Origin: Trachelipus rathkii
Lineage: Eukaryota; Arthropoda; Malacostraca; Isopoda; Trachelipodidae
Length of the DNA stretch: 21,908 nucleotides
Direction: 5' to 3'
Assembly: GCA_015478945.1 (NCBI GenBank)
Contig: JABUQX010061629.1
Coordinates: 5,001-26,908 of the forward strand
Shown here piece by piece: positions 16,813-21,908 of this stretch. The number at the start of each line of letters is the position of its first letter. Within the stretch, counting starts at the first letter, position 1. A program made the translations under genes and the position numbers. Below the pieces are notes generated by a model. It did not search any database, was not told the origin of the DNA, and saw only the letters and a list, made by a program, of their open reading frames with translations.

Positions 16813-17510
16813 TAAATATTGCCCTGTTTCATCATCACAAATGTCGGGTAGTTTTTTTGCCCGGAAAACCACAGGGCGAATGTAGCGAGCGCAGCGAGCG
16901 AAGTGAGCCCCACCGGCATGGTTACTACCCTGTTTCAAGAAGAACTATTTTTAATAAAGGTTTTTATTATAATATAAAGGCGGTATTTTTAATTTCCTCA
17001 GGATAGATTTTTATATAAATAATGTTTTAAACCGAGCCCATTTATCATTGTAAATATATTGCCCTGTTTCACCATCACAAATGTCGGGCAGTTCTTCTGC
17101 CGGGAAAACCACGGGGCGAATAAAGCGAGCGCAGCGAGCGAAGTGAGCCCCACCGGCATGGTTACCGCCCTGTTTCAAGAAGAACTATTTTTAATAAAGG
17201 TTTTTATAATATAAAGGTGGTATTTTTAATTTCTTCAGTATCGATTTTTATATAAATAAAGTTTTAAACCGAGCCCATTTATCAGACTAAATATTGCCCT
17301 GTTTCACCATCAGAAATGTTGGGCAGTTCTTCTGCCGGAAAAACCACGGGGCGAAAGTAGCGAGCGCAGCGAGTGAAGTGAGCCCCACAGGCATGGCTAC
17401 CACCCTGTTTCATTTCATATAGTTTCATTATATATTTTTATGTAGAACTATTTTTAATAAAGGTTTTATATAGTAAAGTTAGTTTTTTTTAATTTTTCCA
17501 TTATCGATTT
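16813..17510. repeat. Three direct copies of a roughly 235-bp unit with a GC-rich core
   Basis: The units begin near 16813, 17052 and 17286; the landmark GCCCTGTTTCA is at 16821, 17061 and 17295. Each carries a short hairpin (GGGCAG-TTCTT-CTGCC type), the core GCGAGCGCAGCGAGCG followed by AAGTGAGCCCCAC, a second GCCCTGTTTCA, an AT-rich tail with AATAAAGG, and ACCGAGCCCATTTATCA. The third unit is truncated and diverged. The GC-rich core contrasts with the AT-rich surroundings. No coding frame is conserved between the units, so they are non-coding. Confidence 0.92.
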
Positions 17511-17518
17511 GCGTAGGT

Positions 17519-17898
17519 GAAGAGAGGTATAACGAAGATATTTATGACCGCGAGGAACCATTTAAATACATTTCAGAGGACTACGCCACCTAAGAAAGAA
17601 TCAACGCTCAATTAAATCCCAGCATCGAAATAGAAGCCCGCGATATAGACGTTGGTGGAATGATAAATGAAGTTGAAGAAAATCTCACAACCAACATGAC
17701 TGAAGTTAAAGCAAATCTTAAGGATAAATATGAAGAAGGTTTTAAGGATATAATGAATAAAATGGACAATTAATTTCATGATTTTGATAAGTTATCGAGG
17801 AGAAAATTAAGAAAATCGCTAAAGCAATAATAAATAGACAAAATAAACGTGATCGAAAGAAGAAAAGAAAGGTTGAAGATGATGACCAAATTTTATAA
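17519..17898 (+). pseudogene. Small broken gene with coiled-coil-like and basic C-terminal segments
   Basis: One frame reads charged, coding-like sequence from 17519 (ERYNEDIYDREEPF). It hits a TAA at 17591-17593, continues in the same frame through DIDVGGMINEVEENL and KANLKDKYEEGFKDIM to a TAA at 17771-17773, and then resumes in another frame as KIKKIAKAIINRQNKRD, followed by a basic KKKRKV-type stretch and a TAA at 17896-17898. The last stop overlaps an AATAAA at 17897-17902, as in compact viral genes. The heptad-like Glu/Lys pattern and the nuclear-localisation-like basic stretch are visible, but I do not recognise the family. An intact version from the ATG at 17660 would be only 37 codons. 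Confidence 0.55.
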
Positions 17899-17940
17899 TA
17901 AAGTTGGCACTTTTTAGTTTATTCAGAATCGGTAACATTA

Positions 17941-18030
17941 GCCTCCCATGCGCGGGCGTAGCCCGCGCTCAATGGACAAGCTTGCTCCGTTAGGAGCAAG
18001 AGGAGCGCAGCGACGTTGCTTGTTCTCATT
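17941..18030. other. GC-rich segment with two strong hairpins
   Basis: GCGCGGGC-GTA-GCCCGCGC (about 17951-17969) and CTTGCTCC-GTTA-GGAGCAAG (about 17982-18001) are perfect 8-bp stems with tiny loops, followed by GAGGAGCGCAGCGACG. The last string resembles the core of the 235-bp repeats (GCGAGCGCAGCGAGCG). It could be a terminator-like or transposon-like element or a recombination scar; nothing shows which. Confidence 0.7.
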
Positions 18031-18159
18031 TAATTTTGTTTAATCGATTGATGAAAACAAATTTATATTTGTAATAATAAATATATTTTCAAATTCTTAA
18101 ATCATATTATATTTTTTAGGTTTTTTTTTTTTGGCTTATTTTTGATAACCATAATCGAT

Positions 18160-18342
18160 ATGGCCAACGAGACATCTTCCATAGATCCTAAAATACAAAA
18201 AACTTTGAAGTTAATTCAAAGTACTGTGACCGATTTTCAGTACGAGGTGAATACGAAAGAAAATAATCTGAAGGAAAATTTTGACACCCTCGTTAGTTCG
18301 CCTCATCGTCTAGTGAAAAAAAAATTGAAATCGAAGCATTAA
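18160..18342 (+). CDS. Family A, copy 3: N-terminal segment before a frameshift
   Basis: The ATG at 18160 opens MANETSSIDPKIQ, followed by KLIQSTVTDFQYEV and KENNLKENFDTL. This aligns with the start of copy 2 (LIQSTVSSFQYVV, KENTFTENFSTL). The frame ends with TAA at 18340-18342. Homology to the rest of the family continues in the +1 frame from about 18329 (INELNN matches INKMNH of copy 2). The break is therefore a one-base indel between about 18329 and 18340, close to but not inside the nine-A run at 18316-18324. Confidence 0.8.
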   Translation: MANETSSIDPKIQKTLKLIQSTVTDFQYEVNTKENNLKENFDTLVSSPHRLVKKKLKSKH

Positions 18343-18355
18343 CGAATTAAACAAT

Positions 18356-20761
18356 TTGAAAATAACCCGACCTTTCTTTTTTAATGAACAAGATATGAGA
18401 AATATTTTCCAAATTTGTAAAATTGGAATTTTAAATTTAGCTATGCTACATTTTAAAAATCTGAATGAAGGGTGTAGAAAAGATAAAAAGAGACGCGCAA
18501 ATGAAATCAATATTCGACGTTCTCAAGAAATATATGGAAACACCGAAATTTTCAAGTCATTTTCAGACGATATTTACGAACAAGATTATCGCCATATATA
18601 TTTACCCAAATTTGGAACAGGAGCCTCAACTTCTCAAAAAGAAGAATTTTTATTTCAAAAATGTTATTCTTCTGATGATGCTGCGGCGGATATGGACGAT
18701 ATACATTTTTTTCGTTTAAAAGTCAACGTCCCCATCACGTATAATCAAATCATTCGGTTGTGTTTAGCTAAAATTCAGTATCATACTAGTAACGATAAAC
18801 ATGAACACATGGCCATAACTAATACTGAAGGTATGAATAAACAGTTACAAATTACGATTGAGAATATGTTACGTTTTGAAGATTGTTTAGAACAAAAAAG
18901 TATGATGAAATATACTTCTCATTTGTTATCCTTATTTTATTTCAACGCGGTATTATATATCTGTAATAATGATGGCGATACAAAATTATTTTCCGCAACA
19001 CCGACTAATTACTTAACTTTAAAGTTATATTTCTTTTTGCGCACCTATTACGTTACACCAGCTACGTATATCATGGAATTGCAACTGTTCAAAAGAGTGT
19101 TAATAAATAATTTGAGCAAGGCAAACATTCACCGGTTCCTTTTTGATTCATGGGTTTTTAGAGAAATGAATCTTTTCAGCCGTCGTAAGAAAAAAAGAGC
19201 TTACAGTCTAAGCACCGAAATGAATATGTATTTTAATGATTTTTCGAGATCATCTCACCTCATTTCCTGCTATTCGCTTCTCGAAGTCTTAAAAAAATTA
19301 TCTAGATCGATGGAGAAAAATGAAATGGAACTAAAACTGCTTTCTGATGATGAAAAAATCTCAGTGAATAAGATTAATTTACTCAAGAGCTCTCTGAAAA
19401 CGGATTGTTTTAATATTTTGCTTATATATTTAGGGCTAGTGTATGGAATTTCATGGCCAAAAATTAAACAGCTTAAATATCGCGACGTATTAAATTTAGT
19501 TTTGGGCATTTTACCTGATAAAACTAAGAATATTAGTATTCCGCATGTTATGGGATTGCCATCGATAACACTTCTTTTATATGGAATTCGGCAGTCACAA
19601 GCAAATCCATTCATCAAGGATATGTGCCCAAAAAGCGAAGCTCTCAAATTTAAATTCGGTCCCTTGCCGGATATAACCCCACCGCCGTTCAACAATATTT
19701 TAATAAAAGAGAGCGTATGCACGACAAAAATAAAGCGAGTCCTCGAAGAACATTATAAATCGGATCAAAAATTTTCAAACCTCTTGCTTTTTATTATAAA
19801 TAATTATTTTGAAACGAACCCTGAACTTTCGATTGATGAGATGCATGTAGTTTGTGAACGATTTTTTGATTCCCATTACCCGGAAATAAATCTAAAGGAT
19901 AAAAAAAAGGGGTATGAAAAAGATTATCAGCGGCAGCAACAGCAGCGACAACTGCAAGATCATTTAGGAAATTCACCACTTAATAGCCTGATTACTGTAA
20001 AAAAAGTAAGTATAAATCATTATCGGGTCGACAACATTGGAGACATGGCTTTATTAGCGATTATCCTTTATAAAAAGTATATCGGTTTCGAGTTTGACGA
20101 TTTATGCTTCAATCAGGTCTCATTGTCCCATTTTCAGACACTCGTTATTGATCTAATTATACGAGATTTCGCTACTTGTGGAGGATTTGAATTACCCCTT
20201 GAGGAAAATAAAGCTAAAAAATTAAAAAGCGATGTTCATCTTACAGGCATTAAAATGGAGAAAGAACAACCGAAATTGCAGTTTCCAGTTTCACACCCGA
20301 TAATGTACAATTACATGAATGTGAAACCGGAGGTAAATGTGAGCAACAGTGATCGTAATAAAATTCTGGAAAATAGTTTATCAAATTTGATGACCATGAG
20401 ATATGCGATGGATTCTCTAAGAATTACGTCATTAAATTTTGTATTACGATCGTGCAGCGAAACGCTACTTTCATCCCCCTTCGTTGATGAGGAAGATAAA
20501 AATAAGAAAAAAAAAGAATTCCAAGAAATTATTCACGAGGTCGACGAAAATTATAAAGATTTGCCTCAAATGTATGTTTTGAAAAAATATTCGACAACGT
20601 CAATATTTGAAGACGAACTTTCCTCCTACAAATGCGTAGATCGTGAAACTTTTAGAAAATTTTTTATGGGGAAGGCAATTCACTTTAATTTCAACCGCAA
20701 GGAGATAAATCCCAACGATGTCGTCGAGAGAACTCGTTTTTTTACTTCGAGCAGCGATTAG
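18356..20761 (+). CDS. Family A protein of unknown function, copy 3, main body
   Basis: About 800 codons, the longest uninterrupted member. The first ATG in frame is at 18395, but homology extends upstream to about 18329, so the native N-terminus is the segment at 18160. Blocks shared with copies 1 and 2: LNLAMLHFKNL, NTEIFKSFSDDIY, NVPITYNQI, LFSATPTNYLTLKLYFFLR (about 18985-19045), NIHRFLFDSWVFREMN, a basic RRKKKRA stretch, FNDFSRSSHLISC, GLVYGISW, SIPHVMGLPSI (about 19534-19566), a variable middle with a Gln-rich run (19928-19957), YRVDNIGDMALLA, MDSLRITSLNFVLRS, SETLLSSPFVDEED, KDLPQMYVL and VERTRFF. No signal peptide or membrane helix is evident. Function is unknown. This copy is not followed by a semaphorin. 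Confidence 0.85.
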   Translation: MKITRPFFFNEQDMRNIFQICKIGILNLAMLHFKNLNEGCRKDKKRRANEINIRRSQEIYGNTEIFKSFSDDIYEQDYRHIYLPKFGTGASTSQKEEFLFQKCYSSDDAAADMDDIHFFRLKVNVPITYNQIIRLCLAKIQYHTSNDKHEHMAITNTEGMNKQLQITIENMLRFEDCLEQKSMMKYTSHLLSLFYFNAVLYICNNDGDTKLFSATPTNYLTLKLYFFLRTYYVTPATYIMELQLFKRVLINNLSKANIHRFLFDSWVFREMNLFSRRKKKRAYSLSTEMNMYFNDFSRSSHLISCYSLLEVLKKLSRSMEKNEMELKLLSDDEKISVNKINLLKSSLKTDCFNILLIYLGLVYGISWPKIKQLKYRDVLNLVLGILPDKTKNISIPHVMGLPSITLLLYGIRQSQANPFIKDMCPKSEALKFKFGPLPDITPPPFNNILIKESVCTTKIKRVLEEHYKSDQKFSNLLLFIINNYFETNPELSIDEMHVVCERFFDSHYPEINLKDKKKGYEKDYQRQQQQRQLQDHLGNSPLNSLITVKKVSINHYRVDNIGDMALLAIILYKKYIGFEFDDLCFNQVSLSHFQTLVIDLIIRDFATCGGFELPLEENKAKKLKSDVHLTGIKMEKEQPKLQFPVSHPIMYNYMNVKPEVNVSNSDRNKILENSLSNLMTMRYAMDSLRITSLNFVLRSCSETLLSSPFVDEEDKNKKKKEFQEIIHEVDENYKDLPQMYVLKKYSTTSIFEDELSSYKCVDRETFRKFFMGKAIHFNFNRKEINPNDVVERTRFFTSSSD

Positions 20762-20948
20762 GAATATATAATCTATTATTTTTCTTCTATTTTATTATTA
20801 TCTATTGTATTATTTATCTATATCTATAATTATTTTTAGTTTTAAGATAACCATAAATTTAAATTTTAGAGTAATATATGTATTATGTATTATTAGGAAA
20901 TTGAAACAATTGTATATATTTTTATACCTTTATTTTATCATATCATTT

Positions 20949-20980
20949 AATAAAAAATAAAAAACAAATAAACTTTTATT
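20949..20980. terminator. Bidirectional poly(A) region between convergent genes
   Basis: AATAAA on the plus strand (20949-20954) lies about 190 bp past the stop of family A copy 3. TTTATT at 20975-20980 gives AATAAA on the minus strand just 4 bp past the stop codon of the converging gene. The rest of 20762-20984 is AT-rich with no gene. Confidence 0.6.
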
Positions 20981-20984
20981 TTCA

Positions 20985-21857
20985 TCAAACATCGATGTCG
21001 GACAAATCATCTATTGTTTTAACGGAATTTTCGCTTCGATCATTACCAGGGAAAACTTGTTTAATGCAGTTGCAGATTCTGTCAAGAACATATTTTAAAA
21101 GGTTCGCTACGCAATCAGGTTTAGAGGTAAAAAATTGCAAACTGGCCCTTGGAATAATATCAACTAAATCGATCGTTTTAGATTTAACGAAACGATCTAT
21201 TTTTTCCCTAATTAACAAGGGCGAGGTATTTGCGTGCTTAAATTTTTTTCTGCGGTTTAAAAATTCAACCAATCTTTCTTGAAAACTATTTTCATCCTCG
21301 GCGACTAATCGATCTAATTGAGAGTAGAACTTCATTTTTTTGGACATATGATCAACATAAAATGAACTAGAGCAATTCATTGTTTCATTTACTTTTTTGA
21401 CACTTTCATATTCCGAACTATTTATAAAAACTTTATCGAATTCGAAAAAATCTAAACCTATTCCAATCGAATTCGCCAGTTTACACACCTCCATTGAAGT
21501 GTCGATTAGAATATTTTGCATGGTTTCTACTACAAAATCAATGAAAGACAGAAAGAATTCCATTTCGCTTCCTCTTTCATCACCATCGTTATTATTAACA
21601 ATATTATCGCCTCGAGCATCGGGACTCATTCTTTCGAACTCCGCTTCCTTATTTGATTCACTTTGACTAATATATTCGGAATGAGAAGAATAAAAGCTAT
21701 TCCAAACGCGTTTTTTGGCTCTCAACGATCTCCTCTCCCTGTTCGAGCTATCGCCACTAGTTTTCAATGCGATAGTTTTTTTCTTTCTTTGACATTCATC
21801 CCAGAATTTTTCGGAAACGATTCGCGCGATCCTGAAACACCCAATTGACATTAACAA
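20985..21857 (-). CDS. Unrecognised protein, probably continuing beyond the right edge
   Basis: On the minus strand the frame is open from the window edge at 21908 down to TGA at 20985. The first ATG inside is at 21851 (MSIGCFRIARIVSEKF, about 288 codons), but codons upstream to the edge (AKILKKAFSKKQN and so on) look coding too, so the gene may start outside. The visible protein has a basic stretch (RRSLRAKKRVW), a Ser/Asn/Glu-rich acidic linker, a predicted helical C-terminal half with seven scattered cysteines, and an acidic end (DDLSDIDV). No signal peptide, membrane helix or known motif is recognised. It converges on family A copy 3 and takes the place occupied by the semaphorin in the other units. 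Confidence 0.75.
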   Translation of the reverse strand: MLMSIGCFRIARIVSEKFWDECQRKKKTIALKTSGDSSNRERRSLRAKKRVWNSFYSSHSEYISQSESNKEAEFERMSPDARGDNIVNNNDGDERGSEMEFFLSFIDFVVETMQNILIDTSMEVCKLANSIGIGLDFFEFDKVFINSSEYESVKKVNETMNCSSSFYVDHMSKKMKFYSQLDRLVAEDENSFQERLVEFLNRRKKFKHANTSPLLIREKIDRFVKSKTIDLVDIIPRASLQFFTSKPDCVANLLKYVLDRICNCIKQVFPGNDRSENSVKTIDDLSDIDV

Positions 21858-21908
21858 AAGATTTTGTTTTTTTGAAAATGCCTTTTTTAAAATTTTAGCC
21901 TTATCGAG

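Noticed and set aside
15955..16938. 327-codon minus-strand frame with LHVG repeats
   Set aside because: It is generated by a 12-bp satellite (a multiple of three), overlaps a second open frame of the same origin, and starts in an unrelated non-coding repeat.
1..21908. tRNA or rRNA genes
   Set aside because: No cloverleaf-like or rRNA-like sequence was seen by eye on either strand; a covariance-model scan was not possible here.

Overview
The window looks like part of a large double-stranded DNA virus of an arthropod, or an old copy of one in an arthropod genome. It is AT-rich. Every long gene is intronless, both strands are used, and AATAAA signals sit at or near several stop codons. It has multicopy gene families, large arrays of repeats built around inverted repeats (like the homologous regions, 'hr', of baculoviruses and nimaviruses), and an intronless semaphorin of arthropod Sema-1 type. 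I see no hallmark replication or capsid gene, so I cannot name a virus family; a nimavirus- or nudivirus-like origin is only a guess. Nearly every copy of the main gene family carries a frameshift or stop. This favours a decaying integrated copy, although homopolymer assembly errors could explain some of the breaks.

Layout. 1-244 is AT-rich with no gene. 245-1168 is a repeat array (hr-A). From about 1169 to 13052 runs a damaged tandem array of one cassette: family A gene (+), semaphorin (-), type I membrane glycoprotein (-). Unit 0 (1169-2205) is collapsed to remnants of all three genes. Unit 1 (2537-8956) has a broken family A copy, a nearly complete semaphorin and an intact glycoprotein. 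Unit 2 (9296-13052) has a family A copy split by a 25-bp duplication, then a deleted, internally duplicated semaphorin remnant holding a foreign insert.

13053-17510 is almost all repeats: about 2.8 kb of 122-bp units with perfect 16-bp inverted repeats (hr-B), about 0.85 kb of a 12-bp satellite, and three copies of a roughly 235-bp unit with a GC-rich core. 17519-17898 is a small broken gene and 17941-18030 is GC-rich with hairpins. Family A copy 3 (18160-20761) is the most complete copy and has one N-terminal frameshift. It converges on an unrecognised gene (20985 to the right edge, minus strand).

How the genes may work together. The glycoprotein (signal peptide, eight-cysteine ectodomain, Ser/Thr/Asn-rich stalk, C-terminal membrane anchor) and the semaphorin (signal peptide, Sema domain, no membrane anchor) look like surface or secreted host-interaction proteins. 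Family A is a predicted soluble protein of about 850 residues with unknown function. The inverted-repeat arrays are candidate replication origins or enhancers. These roles are inferred.
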